A stretch of DNA of 64,000 nucleotides from Brotaphodocola faecis. GTDB lineage: Bacteria > Bacillota > Clostridia > Lachnospirales > Lachnospiraceae. Both the position numbers and the translations under genes were made by a program. The stretch spans positions 9,061 through 73,060 of the forward strand of contig NZ_JBBMFJ010000018.1 of the NCBI RefSeq assembly GCF_040096075.1, given 5' to 3'. The notes beneath the pieces were generated by a model, which was not told where the DNA came from, did not search any database, and worked only from the letters and a program-made list of their open reading frames with translations. Shown piece after piece: positions 24,639 through 33,307 of this stretch. Numbering within the stretch: the stretch's first letter is position 1; each line of letters begins with the position of its first letter.

Positions 24639-26612
24639 TCAGCTTTCCTGCGGAGTCGTATCATACGCACGGATCTGATCCTGAATCTCCTCCAGACATT
24701 CCAGGAGAAGTGGATTGAATACGCCACACTCTCCGTTCATGATCATCTGCATGGCCTGCTCATGCGGGAATGCCTTCTTGTATACACGCGGGCTCACCAG
24801 CGCGTCGTACACATCAACAATGGAAACCACCTGTGCCGCAATCGGGATATCTTCTCCCTTTAAGCCATCCGGGTAGCCCTTTCCGTCATAGCGCTCATGA
24901 TGCCAGCGGCAGATCTGGTACGCAATCTTGACAATCGGTTCGTTCTGGTATGCCGTCAGCTGCTTTAACATGAATGCGCCGATCACGGTATGGGTCTTCA
25001 TGATCTCGAATTCCTGCTGTGTCAGCTTTCCAGGCTTGTTTAAAATCTTTTCATCAATGCCGATCTTTCCAATATCGTGAAGAGCCGAAGCCGTAGCGAT
25101 CAATTCCCGGTCAGACCGTGACAAATGGTACTGGCCTGTCTTCTGCACCAGACGTTCCAGTAAAAGATAGGTCAGGCGGTTGATATGGGATACATGAAGA
25201 CCGCTCTCCCCGTTACGGAATTCCATAATGTGGCTTAAAATGCCGACCATAATACGGCTGTTCTTTTCTTTCTCGTAAATCTGGCTGGTAACCATCCGGA
25301 TCAGGCGGCGCTGCTTTGCGTAAAGCTTGATGGTGTTAAACACACGCTGGAACACCACCTTGGCATCAAACGGTCTGCTGATATAGTCAGAAACGCCCAG
25401 TTCATAGGCCTTCCGGATATACGGCTCCGAGTTCTCACTGGAAATCATGATGACCGGAATCTCCTCAATCCAGTGATTCCGTGTCATGGATTCCAAAACT
25501 TCAAAGCCATTCATCCCCGGCATGACGATATCCAGAAGGATCAGCGCAATTCCTGTGCCGTACTGCTCCAGCATGGTCACGCACTGTTCCCCGTTCTCTG
25601 CCTCCAGAATACGAAAGTCCGAATGCAGCATCTCTGACAGGATTTCCCGGTTCAGTTCAGAGTCATCGACAATCAGGATCTGCTGCTTGATGTTTTCCTG
25701 ATCTTCCAGTTTCTGGCTCTGCCTGCCGGCTTCCTGTTCCGTTCCGGCTGTCACCACCATGTTTTTGCGGTTTTTCGCCTGATACATCAGCTTGTCCGCC
25801 CGGGTTGCCGCGTCCTCCACTGATTCCGAAGCCTCCGACAAAACACCTCCAACGCTGACCGAAAGGTGCAGGTTCGTATAGCCCGGAACATCTGCCTCAT
25901 TGATCTTCTGCTTTGCTTTTTCAAGCCGCTCTTCAAATTCCTTCTGGCTGATTTCCGGCATCAGGAGCAGAAATTCATCTCCGCCATAACGGATCAGGGA
26001 GTCTTCATCACGCACACAGTCCCGGATCATCAGCACCAGCGTTTTCAGTACCGCGTCCCCGGCATCGTGACCGCAGGTATCGTTGTAGAGCTTGAAATCA
26101 TCGAGGTCAATCATGGCTACGCCGCACTTCTGAGTCGAAGTCTTGATCTTATCTTCATAGTAGCACCGGTTGTAAGCACCGGTCAGAGCATCAATGTAGA
26201 GTTCATCGTGGTAGCTGGTCAGCTTGTTCAGAAGCTTATCCCGCCCCTCCGCGTCGATGAGGCAGTTGTCGCTCATATGACGCACCAGTTCCATGACACA
26301 TGGCTTTCCATCCACTTCCACATAGCGGGACGTTACTTCATAAAGATCATTTTCTTTATATTCCAGTTTGGTCCGCTGTATCCGGTCCTGATAAACTTTT
26401 CTGGAAATACAGTTTTCACAGGGCTGGCTCTTCTTCCAGCAGTCATAGCAACGACAATGGTTCAGCTCTCCCATCTGATATTCTTTTGTCTTATTGTTTC
26501 CAGTCAGACGAAGATCCACAGCATCCAGCAGACGCACCGCCGTAAACACTTTGCGGTAAAGATTCATCTGTTCCTGGGCCTGCTGCCTCGTCAGTTTATC
26601 GTATGAATTCAT
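24639..26612 (-). CDS. GGDEF - receiver - HD-GYP signalling protein
   Basis: 657 residues. Order: an N-terminal sensor-like region with a Cys cluster (CRCYDC, then CENC, residues 53-68); a GGDEF diguanylate cyclase (RYGGDEF at 208-214) with an RxxD inhibitory site (RDED, 201-204); a response-regulator receiver (DD at 316-317, phospho-acceptor Asp361 in LLDIVMPGMNG); and an HD-GYP phosphodiesterase (HD at 512-513, HHERYDGKGYPDG at 571-583). It can in principle both make and break cyclic-di-GMP. The conserved Lys of the receiver is Arg413 (SRPF). An Hpt protein lies 7 bases upstream in the same operon, suggesting a phosphorelay into Asp361. No histidine kinase is nearby. Confidence 0.92.
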   Translation of the reverse strand: MNSYDKLTRQQAQEQMNLYRKVFTAVRLLDAVDLRLTGNNKTKEYQMGELNHCRCYDCWKKSQPCENCISRKVYQDRIQRTKLEYKENDLYEVTSRYVEVDGKPCVMELVRHMSDNCLIDAEGRDKLLNKLTSYHDELYIDALTGAYNRCYYEDKIKTSTQKCGVAMIDLDDFKLYNDTCGHDAGDAVLKTLVLMIRDCVRDEDSLIRYGGDEFLLLMPEISQKEFEERLEKAKQKINEADVPGYTNLHLSVSVGGVLSEASESVEDAATRADKLMYQAKNRKNMVVTAGTEQEAGRQSQKLEDQENIKQQILIVDDSELNREILSEMLHSDFRILEAENGEQCVTMLEQYGTGIALILLDIVMPGMNGFEVLESMTRNHWIEEIPVIMISSENSEPYIRKAYELGVSDYISRPFDAKVVFQRVFNTIKLYAKQRRLIRMVTSQIYEKEKNSRIMVGILSHIMEFRNGESGLHVSHINRLTYLLLERLVQKTGQYHLSRSDRELIATASALHDIGKIGIDEKILNKPGKLTQQEFEIMKTHTVIGAFMLKQLTAYQNEPIVKIAYQICRWHHERYDGKGYPDGLKGEDIPIAAQVVSIVDVYDALVSPRVYKKAFPHEQAMQMIMNGECGVFNPLLLECLEEIQDQIRAYDTTPQES

Positions 26613-26619
26613 GTATGGA

Positions 26620-26976
26620 TTAAGCCTCCGCTTCCAGCTCCCGAATTGCCTCTGTTAACTGCTCATAGCGCACGGTCAGTTCCGGGAATAACCGGTCGCT
26701 GTCGTTGATATCTCTTCTTCTGAGATCTTCGGTGAGGGCCGCGCTGGTCTCATAAAGGCGATCAAAGCCAAGGTTTAAGCAGACACCCTTTAAGGTGTGG
26801 GCTGCGCGGAACGCGCGCTCTGCGTCACGCGCCTCCAGAGCCTCTTTTAATTCCGCATAGCTCGGATCCTTTAAAAACTTCAGCGCAAAACGCTTCACCA
26901 GCGCCTCATTGCCGAATCTGCTTAATACGCTCTCATAATTGGAACCAATTTTTTCATAACACTCTTTTATAGTCAT
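26620..26976 (-). CDS. Hpt domain phosphotransfer protein
   Basis: 118 residues, all helical. The Hpt motif RAAHTLKGVCLNLGF contains the phospho-accepting His60. Hpt proteins shuttle phosphate between receiver domains. The gene precedes the GGDEF-REC-HD-GYP gene by 7 bases, and that protein's receiver is the obvious partner. The leader contains a CTGCTGT/ACAGCAG hairpin, and a weak promoter (TGGAAA, 17 bases, TAAACT) can be drawn upstream. Confidence 0.9.
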   Translation of the reverse strand: MTIKECYEKIGSNYESVLSRFGNEALVKRFALKFLKDPSYAELKEALEARDAERAFRAAHTLKGVCLNLGFDRLYETSAALTEDLRRRDINDSDRLFPELTVRYEQLTEAIRELEAEA

Positions 26977-27084
26977 TATTCATTCCCCTGATTTATTTCA
27001 TTATTTGTGACTGCTGTTTTCGTAGACAGCAGAATCTGTATTAAGTTTAACATAAAACTGTCTGCATTTCCACTAGTAATACCG

Positions 27085-27120
27085 AAAAGACCGCGTACAG
27101 TTTTCCGTACGCGGTCTTTA
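27085..27120 (-). terminator. Terminator of ppdK
   Basis: A perfect 13-bp stem AAAGACCGCGTAC/GTACGCGGTCTTT with an 8-base loop lies 27 bases after the ppdK stop, ending in TTTT on the minus strand. Confidence 0.9.
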
Positions 27121-27146
27121 AAGATGTTATTCTGTTTTATTTTGAA

Positions 27147-29774
27147 TTACTTCTGGGCAATTGCTGCCTGAGCTGCTGCCAGTCTTGCGATCGGAACGCG
27201 GTATGGTGAGCAGGATACATAGTCCAGGCCAATCTTGTTGCAGAACTCTACGGAAGACGGATCTCCGCCGTGCTCGCCGCAGATACCAATGTGCAGATCC
27301 GGGTTAGCTGCCTTACCAAGTTTGATAGCCATCTCCATGAGTTTGCCGACACCAGTCTGATCCAGTTTTGCGAACGGATCGTTCTCGTAGATCTTAGCAT
27401 CGTAGTAAGCGCCTAAGAACTTGCCTGCGTCATCACGGGAGAAGCCGAAGGTCATCTGGGTCAGGTCGTTGGTACCGAAGCAGAAGAAGTCAGCTTCTTT
27501 TGCGATCTCGTCTGCAGTCAGGGCTGCTCTCGGGATCTCGATCATGGTACCTACATGGTACTTCAGGTCAGAACCTGCTGCTGCGATCTCTGCGTCTGCA
27601 GTCTCAACAACGGTCTTCTTGCAGTATTTTAATTCTTTGACATCGCCGATAAGCGGAATCATGATCTCCGGAACGATGTTCCAGTCCGGATGAGCGTTCT
27701 TTACGTTGATTGCTGCGCGGATGACAGCCTTGGTCTGCATAACAGCGATTTCCGGATAGGTAACAGCCAGACGGCAGCCACGATGACCCATCATCGGGTT
27801 GAACTCATGCAGGGACTCGCAGATTGCCTTGATCTCTGCAACGGTCTTGCCTTTTGCCTTAGCCAGTTTCTCGATGTCCTCTTCCTCGGTCGGAACGAAC
27901 TCATGTAACGGCGGATCCAGGAAACGGATGGTTACAGGGTTGCCCTCCATAGCCTCGTAGAGCTGTTCGAAATCGCCCTGCTGTAACGGAAGGATCTTCT
28001 CCAGAGCTTCTTCTCTTTCTTCTACGGTATCGGAGCAGATCATCTCACGGAATGCGTCGATACGGTCACCCTCGAAGAACATATGCTCGGTACGGCAAAG
28101 GCCAATGCCCTCTGCGCCAAGCTCACGAGCCTTCTGTGCGTCGTGCGGGGTATCTGCGTTGGTGCGTACGCCCATGGTTCTGTACTCATCAGCCCATGCC
28201 ATAATGCGTCCGAACTCACCAGCAATGGTTGCCTCTACAGTCGGGATTGCTCCGTCATATACACAGCCGGTGGAACCGTCGAAGGAGATTACGTCGCCCT
28301 CGTGGTACTCTTTGCCAGCCAGAGTGAATTTCTTGTTTGCTTCATCCATAACGATGTCGCCGCAGCCTGCTACACAGCAAGCGCCCATGCCACGTGCAAC
28401 TACTGCTGCGTGGGAGGTCATACCACCGCGGACAGTTAAGATACCCTGGGACGCTTTCATACCGGTGATATCCTCCGGAGAGGTCTCAAGACGTACCAGA
28501 ACGACTTTCTCGCCTCTTGCTGCCCACTCTACAGCGTCATCTGCAGTGAAGACAATCTTACCACAAGCTGCGCCAGGTGCTGCGCCCAGTGCTTTTGCAA
28601 TCGGGGTAGCTGCCTTTAATGCTTTCTGGTCGAAGGTCGGATGCAGTAAGGAATCCAGGTTACGCGGATCGATCATGGCAACCGCCTCTTCCGGAGTTCT
28701 CATGCCCTCGTCTACCAGGTCACATGCGATCTTTAATGCAGCCTGAGCGGTTCTCTTACCATTACGAGTCTGCAGCATGTACAGTTTGCCGTGCTCAACG
28801 GTGAACTCCATATCCTGCATATCTCTGTAGTGATCTTCCAGAGTCTTACATACCTTCTCGAAATCTGCGAATGCCTCCGGGAACTTCTCAGCCATCTCCT
28901 GAATGTGCATCGGGGTGCGGACACCAGCTACTACGTCCTCGCCCTGTGCGTTGGTTAAGAACTCACCGAACAGGCCCTTTGCGCCGGTTGCCGGGTCACG
29001 GGTAAATGCAACACCGGTACCACAGTCATCACCCATGTTACCAAATGCCATGGACTGTACGTTTACAGCAGTACCCCAGGAGTACGGGATATCGTTGTCG
29101 CGGCGGTAAACGTTAGCACGCGGGTTGTCCCAGGAACGGAATACGGCTTTGATTGCGCCCATTAACTGCTCCTTCGGATCGTCCGGGAAATCTACGCCGA
29201 TCTTGTTCTTGTACTCAGCCTTAAACTGGTTAGCCAGCTCTTTTAAGTCGTCAGCGTCAAGCTCAACATCGAGTTTTACGCCTTTCTTCTCTTTCATCTC
29301 GTCGATGAGAGCTTCGAAATATTTCTTACCGACTTCCATAACAACGTCGGAATACATCTGAATGAATCTTCTGTAGCAGTCCCATGCCCAGCGCGGGTTG
29401 TTTGACTTCTCAGCGATTACCTTAACTACATCTTCGTTTAAGCCCAGGTTTAAGATGGTATCCATCATACCAGGCATGGAAGCCCGTGCGCCGGAACGTA
29501 CGGAAACCAGCAGCGGGTTCTCAAGATCACCGAATTTCTTTCCGGTAATCTCTTCCATCTTTGCGATATACTCGTTGATCTGGCCCTGGATCTCATCGTT
29601 GATCTCGCGGCCGTCCTCGTAGTACTGTGTGCAGGCCTCCGTTGTAATGGTAAAGCCCTGCGGTACCGGAAGACCGATATTTGTCATCTCAGCCAGGTTT
29701 GCACCCTTACCACCGAGAAGATTTCTCATGGTAGCGTCACCTTCTGTAAATAAGTACACCCACTTTTTAGCCAT
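27147..29774 (-). CDS. ppdK: Pyruvate, phosphate dikinase
   Basis: 875 residues from the ATG at 29774 (MAKKWVYLFTEGDA), with GAGGAGG upstream; the longer frame from 29846 runs into the promoter leader. PPDK interconverts pyruvate plus ATP plus phosphate with PEP plus AMP plus pyrophosphate, and often serves glycolysis in anaerobes. The N-terminal ATP-grasp has GGKGANLAEMTNIGLPVPQGF. The phospho-His lies in GGMTSHAAVVARGMG. The C-terminal PEP/pyruvate barrel has the catalytic Cys in GICGEHGGDPSS. Confidence 0.98.
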   Translation of the reverse strand: MAKKWVYLFTEGDATMRNLLGGKGANLAEMTNIGLPVPQGFTITTEACTQYYEDGREINDEIQGQINEYIAKMEEITGKKFGDLENPLLVSVRSGARASMPGMMDTILNLGLNEDVVKVIAEKSNNPRWAWDCYRRFIQMYSDVVMEVGKKYFEALIDEMKEKKGVKLDVELDADDLKELANQFKAEYKNKIGVDFPDDPKEQLMGAIKAVFRSWDNPRANVYRRDNDIPYSWGTAVNVQSMAFGNMGDDCGTGVAFTRDPATGAKGLFGEFLTNAQGEDVVAGVRTPMHIQEMAEKFPEAFADFEKVCKTLEDHYRDMQDMEFTVEHGKLYMLQTRNGKRTAQAALKIACDLVDEGMRTPEEAVAMIDPRNLDSLLHPTFDQKALKAATPIAKALGAAPGAACGKIVFTADDAVEWAARGEKVVLVRLETSPEDITGMKASQGILTVRGGMTSHAAVVARGMGACCVAGCGDIVMDEANKKFTLAGKEYHEGDVISFDGSTGCVYDGAIPTVEATIAGEFGRIMAWADEYRTMGVRTNADTPHDAQKARELGAEGIGLCRTEHMFFEGDRIDAFREMICSDTVEEREEALEKILPLQQGDFEQLYEAMEGNPVTIRFLDPPLHEFVPTEEEDIEKLAKAKGKTVAEIKAICESLHEFNPMMGHRGCRLAVTYPEIAVMQTKAVIRAAINVKNAHPDWNIVPEIMIPLIGDVKELKYCKKTVVETADAEIAAAGSDLKYHVGTMIEIPRAALTADEIAKEADFFCFGTNDLTQMTFGFSRDDAGKFLGAYYDAKIYENDPFAKLDQTGVGKLMEMAIKLGKAANPDLHIGICGEHGGDPSSVEFCNKIGLDYVSCSPYRVPIARLAAAQAAIAQK

Positions 29775-29796
29775 TGGTTTATCCTCCTCAACATGT

Positions 29797-29814
29797 GCAG
29801 ACTTTTTTGTCTGC
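29797..29814 (-). other. Leader hairpin of ppdK
   Basis: GCAGAC/GTCTGC, a 6-bp stem with a 6-base T/A loop, lies about 22 bases before the ppdK start and just upstream of its ribosome-binding site. Confidence 0.4.
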
Positions 29815-29875
29815 GGTTTAAGCTCCGTCTTGTATAGTTTTTGCACAAAAAAGAATCATTCGACGGTCTGGTATA

Positions 29876-29903
29876 AGTATACCATATTTTTTTCAGGAGT
29901 AAA
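29876..29903 (-). promoter_or_regulatory. Promoter of ppdK
   Basis: On the minus strand, -35 TTTACT and -10 TATACT are 16 bases apart, with an extended TGG. The leader to the ATG is about 95 bases. Confidence 0.8.
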
Positions 29904-29977
29904 GGTTTTTTCGTGTGGTTTTTGTATATTTTTTAGCAAAAACTCGTAAAATTTTGTCGATTCTTCATTATTTTCAC

Positions 29978-30009
29978 ATATGCGATAAGAATTCGTATAT
30001 GCGAATGTG
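29978..30009. repeat. Nested dyad and ATATGCGA direct repeats upstream of ppdK
   Basis: ATATGCGA occurs twice (29978-29985 and 29997-30004). The same stretch has outer CACAT/ATGTG and inner ATTCG/CGAAT dyads. It lies in the AT-rich gap about 80-105 bases upstream of the ppdK -35 and after the mobAB stop, so it could be an operator. The regulator is unknown. Confidence 0.4.
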
Positions 30010-30057
30010 TAATTTGCCATTTTGACGAATCTGAAAAATAGTTTTTTAGTCTAAAAA

Positions 30058-31182
30058 TTATACAGGTGCAGTCTGCTGCATGATCTTTTCCATTTCGTCT
30101 GCCAGTCCTGCTGCATCCGGCAGCGGTTTTTCCGGATACGCGCAGAAATATTTCGGATAGCTGCTGTTTTTTAATCCCTCGATCAGGATGATGTCTGCCT
30201 CCGGAAAGGCGGAAAACAGGTCCCGCTCCGTAATCCCATGACATTCTTTCGTGATCAGAAATCGGTTTTTGGAAAACACAGCGGTTCCGTAAGCGCCCGC
30301 TTTCTGATGGCGATAGCTGTCCGTCCCCGGAACATCACTTTTAAAATCATGGCCATCGTGTTTGATGACGGCCACCTTGTATCCGCGCCCTGTAAGTTCT
30401 GGAATGAGTCTTGTGATCAGGGTCGTCTTGCCGCTGTTTTTATAGCCGCTGATGGCAAATACAAAGGGATGAGCGGCTGTGTACGGATTCTCCCCCGCAT
30501 TTTGCGCTTCCGCCAGTCTGCGATATTCTTCCGTACTGTTGATATTTTCCATGGCGTGGCTTTCCGGTTCCAGCTCCAGTGTCCGGTATCCGGCCCGCTC
30601 CAGAAAGTGCATGATACGGTAATCCCCCTCCCGGATCAGTTCTTCCGCAAACGGAAGCACGCGCTTTGGGTAAATTCCAAAGAGCGGGTGGATGCGCCCA
30701 TTCTGGGACGTCACAAGCACAGGCGGTTGCAGGTTGGCCCCATCCGCGCTTTCCGCTGCGTTCGCAGACTCTGGCCCGGCCGGACGCTCTGCCTTCGCAG
30801 CTGCAGTCTCGCAGCAGATCTTCTCATACGTCTCCAGCATCCGCTCTACGGTTTGCCGCTCCATCATCGGCATGTCGCAGGCCATCACAAAAAGCGCGTC
30901 TTCTTTGCATGTCAGAAGTCCGGAGGCAATGCCGCCAAGCGGCCCGATCCCCCTCCACCGGTCCTCGACCATGGGCAGACCGGCTTTTCTGTAGGGTTCT
31001 TTGTTATCTACAGACAAATAAACCGCAGGCAGACAGTCACAGGCATGCAAAATTCTCTGGCAGAAGGTCTCACCCGCATAGCGGAGGAACAGTTTTTTCT
31101 GTCCCTCCATGCGTGTGTTTCTTCCTCCTGAGAGAATGTACCCGGCGACTGCGCCTACGGTTTGTAATTTGTTTTCTTTCAT
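30058..31182 (-). CDS. mobAB: MobA-MobB fusion (molybdopterin guanylyltransferase with GTP-binding partner)
   Basis: 374 residues. The first 225 or so form MobA, which adds GMP to molybdopterin. Its nucleotide loop LSGGRNTRM is at 17-25, and VMACDMPMM, the usual metal-binding site, is near residue 100. An Ala/Pro-rich insert (about 128-150) breaks the MobA domain. The C-terminal part is MobB, a P-loop GTPase with ISGYKNSGKTTL near residue 250. The start overlaps the glyS stop as TAATG. No molybdoenzyme or other Mo-cofactor gene is in the window. Confidence 0.92.
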   Translation of the reverse strand: MKENKLQTVGAVAGYILSGGRNTRMEGQKKLFLRYAGETFCQRILHACDCLPAVYLSVDNKEPYRKAGLPMVEDRWRGIGPLGGIASGLLTCKEDALFVMACDMPMMERQTVERMLETYEKICCETAAAKAERPAGPESANAAESADGANLQPPVLVTSQNGRIHPLFGIYPKRVLPFAEELIREGDYRIMHFLERAGYRTLELEPESHAMENINSTEEYRRLAEAQNAGENPYTAAHPFVFAISGYKNSGKTTLITRLIPELTGRGYKVAVIKHDGHDFKSDVPGTDSYRHQKAGAYGTAVFSKNRFLITKECHGITERDLFSAFPEADIILIEGLKNSSYPKYFCAYPEKPLPDAAGLADEMEKIMQQTAPV

Positions 31183-32570
31183 TAGAAACGGAATTTATCC
31201 TCGAAGTACTGCTTTAACTCAGCGATCGGCACACGAACCTGCTCCATGGTATCACGGTCGCGGACGGTCACTGCCTGGTCTTCCTCAGACTCGAAATCAT
31301 AAGTGATGCAGAACGGAGTACCAATCTCATCCTGTCTTCTGTATCTCTTACCGATGTTGCCTCTGTCATCGAACTCACAGTTGTAGTACTTGGACAGCTC
31401 TGCGTATACCTTCTCAGCGCCCTCGTTTAACTTCTTGGACAGCGGAAGAATACCGATCTTAACCGGTGCGATGGCCGGATGGAAGTGAAGCACGGTACGC
31501 ACATCACCCTCACCGATCTCTTCCTCATCGTATGCTGCACACAGGAATGCCAGGGTTACACGGTCAGCACCCAGTGACGGCTCGATGACATACGGAATGT
31601 ATTTCTCCTTTGACTCGTCATCAAAGTAGGTCATATCCGCGCCGGAGGTGTTCTGATGCTGGGTTAAGTCGTAGTCGGTTCTGTCTGCGATACCCCACAG
31701 CTCGCCCCATCCGAACGGGAAGAGGAACTCGATATCGGTGGTACCCTTACTGTAGAAGCACAGCTCCTCCGGAGAATGGTCGCGGAGACGGATTTCGTCT
31801 TCCTTTAAGCCCAGTGCCAGCAGCCAGTCGCGGCAGAAGCCTCTCCAGTACTGGAACCACTCAAGGTCGGTGCCCGGTTTGCAGAAGAACTCCAGCTCCA
31901 TCTGCTCGAACTCACGGGTACGGAAGGTAAAGTTACCCGGAGTGATCTCGTTACGGAAGGACTTACCGATCTGTCCAATACCAAACGGAACTTTCTTTCT
32001 GGAAGTACGCTGTACGTTCTTGAAGTTTACGAAGATACCCTGTGCGGTCTCCGGTCTTAAGTATACCGTGTTCTTTGCGTCCTCGGTTACACCCTGGAAG
32101 GTCTTGAACATCAGGTTGAACTGACGGATATCGGTGAAGTCATGCTTGCCGCAGCTCGGGCAGCAGATGTTGTTGTCATCGATGTATTTCTTCATTTCTT
32201 CCTGAGACCATGCGTCTACGCTGCCCTCGACGGTGATGCCGTTCTCTGCCATGTAGTCCTCGATCAGCTTGTCGGCACGGAAACGCTCCTTACATGCCTT
32301 ACAGTCCATCAGCGGATCAGAGAAACCACCCAGATGTCCGGAAGCTACCCAGGTCTGGGAGTTCATGAGGATCGCGCAGTCAACGCCTACGTTGTACGGG
32401 CTCTCCTGAACGAATTTCTGCCACCATGCTTTCTTTACGTTGTTCTTCAGCTCTACGCCAAGGTTGCCGTAATCCCAGGTGTTTGCCAGACCGCCGTAGA
32501 TCTCGGAACCCGGATAAACGAATCCTCTGCTCTTGGCCAGCGCTACAATTTTCTCCATTGTCTTTTCCAT
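31182..32570 (-). CDS. glyS: Glycyl-tRNA synthetase, single-chain class II
   Basis: 462 residues, the homodimeric type found in many Gram-positive bacteria rather than the alpha2beta2 form. It charges tRNA-Gly. The N-terminal KIVALAKSRGFVYPGSEIYGG is typical. Class II motif 2 lies around GIGQIGKSFRNEITPGNFTFRTREFEQME, and motif 3 lies around EPSLGADRVTLAFL. The anticodon-binding domain fills the C-terminus. Zinc-type Cys pairs (CKAC, CCPSC) are present. It shares a transcript with the upstream lipoprotein and downstream mobAB. Confidence 0.97.
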   Translation of the reverse strand: MEKTMEKIVALAKSRGFVYPGSEIYGGLANTWDYGNLGVELKNNVKKAWWQKFVQESPYNVGVDCAILMNSQTWVASGHLGGFSDPLMDCKACKERFRADKLIEDYMAENGITVEGSVDAWSQEEMKKYIDDNNICCPSCGKHDFTDIRQFNLMFKTFQGVTEDAKNTVYLRPETAQGIFVNFKNVQRTSRKKVPFGIGQIGKSFRNEITPGNFTFRTREFEQMELEFFCKPGTDLEWFQYWRGFCRDWLLALGLKEDEIRLRDHSPEELCFYSKGTTDIEFLFPFGWGELWGIADRTDYDLTQHQNTSGADMTYFDDESKEKYIPYVIEPSLGADRVTLAFLCAAYDEEEIGEGDVRTVLHFHPAIAPVKIGILPLSKKLNEGAEKVYAELSKYYNCEFDDRGNIGKRYRRQDEIGTPFCITYDFESEEDQAVTVRDRDTMEQVRVPIAELKQYFEDKFRF

Positions 32571-32588
32571 CGTCGATAACCTCTCTTT

Positions 32589-33236
32589 TTATTTGAATAT
32601 AATACAGCCGGTTCCCTCTGGGGTCACTGCTGAATGATCACTTTTTACTTCCACGCCGTCGGTCACATAGAGGATTTTTCCTTCCGTGTAAACCGTTGCA
32701 GAGCCTTCGGTAAGTACCATGTGGCTGTCCTTTGCGGCAGCCTTCTGAATGTCCGCGTTCTTCCCGGCGGGTGTTTTGTAGGCCAGATCCGGGAGCTTTG
32801 CTTCTTCCGTATCAAAGACCGCAAGGGAAATCACCGTGTGGGTATCATCCCCGTTTTCTTCGGAAAACTTTACAAAGTCCTCCGGTGTTTTGTAGGCAAA
32901 TACCAGCCTTCCGGTCTGTCCCTCCAGGCTGCTGCTCACAAGCGCTGCCGGAAGTTTTTCACCGTCTTCAGGATTCTCTGCCTCAGCCGCCGCGCCCTGT
33001 TCTTCATTATAAGAAGCAATCTGCTCCTTCGCGAACTCAGCCAGGCCCTCGGCGCTGTATAAATCATTCTCCTTTTCGGACGTGTAGACCATGGCGCTCT
33101 GCACGCTTAAGTCATCCGCCACATAAATGCTGTTCTCGGAACCATCCCAGGTCTTTCCTGAGCCTGCAGAACAGCCTGCAGTCCAGACTGCTGCAAGCAG
33201 TGCGGATGCAGTCAAAACCGCAATGTTCTTTTTCAT
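32589..33236 (-). CDS. Putative lipoprotein, unknown function
   Basis: 215 residues from the ATG at 33236 (MKKNIAVLTASALLAAVW), with GGAG 4-8 bases upstream. A GTG at 33248 lies before that site and is rejected. A signal peptide ends in TAGC, a slightly unusual lipobox (Thr at -3), giving a lipid-anchored Cys near residue 20. The mature part is acidic (VYTSEKENDLYSAEGLAEF..., AAAEAENPEDGEKLP). I recognise no family. It lies 18 bases before glyS, under a strong promoter. Confidence 0.8.
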   Translation of the reverse strand: MKKNIAVLTASALLAAVWTAGCSAGSGKTWDGSENSIYVADDLSVQSAMVYTSEKENDLYSAEGLAEFAKEQIASYNEEQGAAAEAENPEDGEKLPAALVSSSLEGQTGRLVFAYKTPEDFVKFSEENGDDTHTVISLAVFDTEEAKLPDLAYKTPAGKNADIQKAAAKDSHMVLTEGSATVYTEGKILYVTDGVEVKSDHSAVTPEGTGCIIFK

Positions 33237-33274
33237 AAATCTCCTCACTCCCCTGCACCACAGGGCTATCTAGG

Positions 33275-33303
33275 ATTATACCTGTTCATGGCAGGTTTTT
33301 CAA
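33275..33303 (-). promoter_or_regulatory. Promoter of lipoprotein-glyS-mobAB, with palindromic spacer
   Basis: On the minus strand, -35 TTGAAA and -10 TATAAT are exactly 17 bases apart. The spacer holds the inverted repeat ACCTG-7-CAGGT, which overlaps the -10 edge. A CCCTG/CAGGG hairpin follows in the leader (about 33252-33266). Confidence 0.85.
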
Positions 33304-33307
33304 CACC

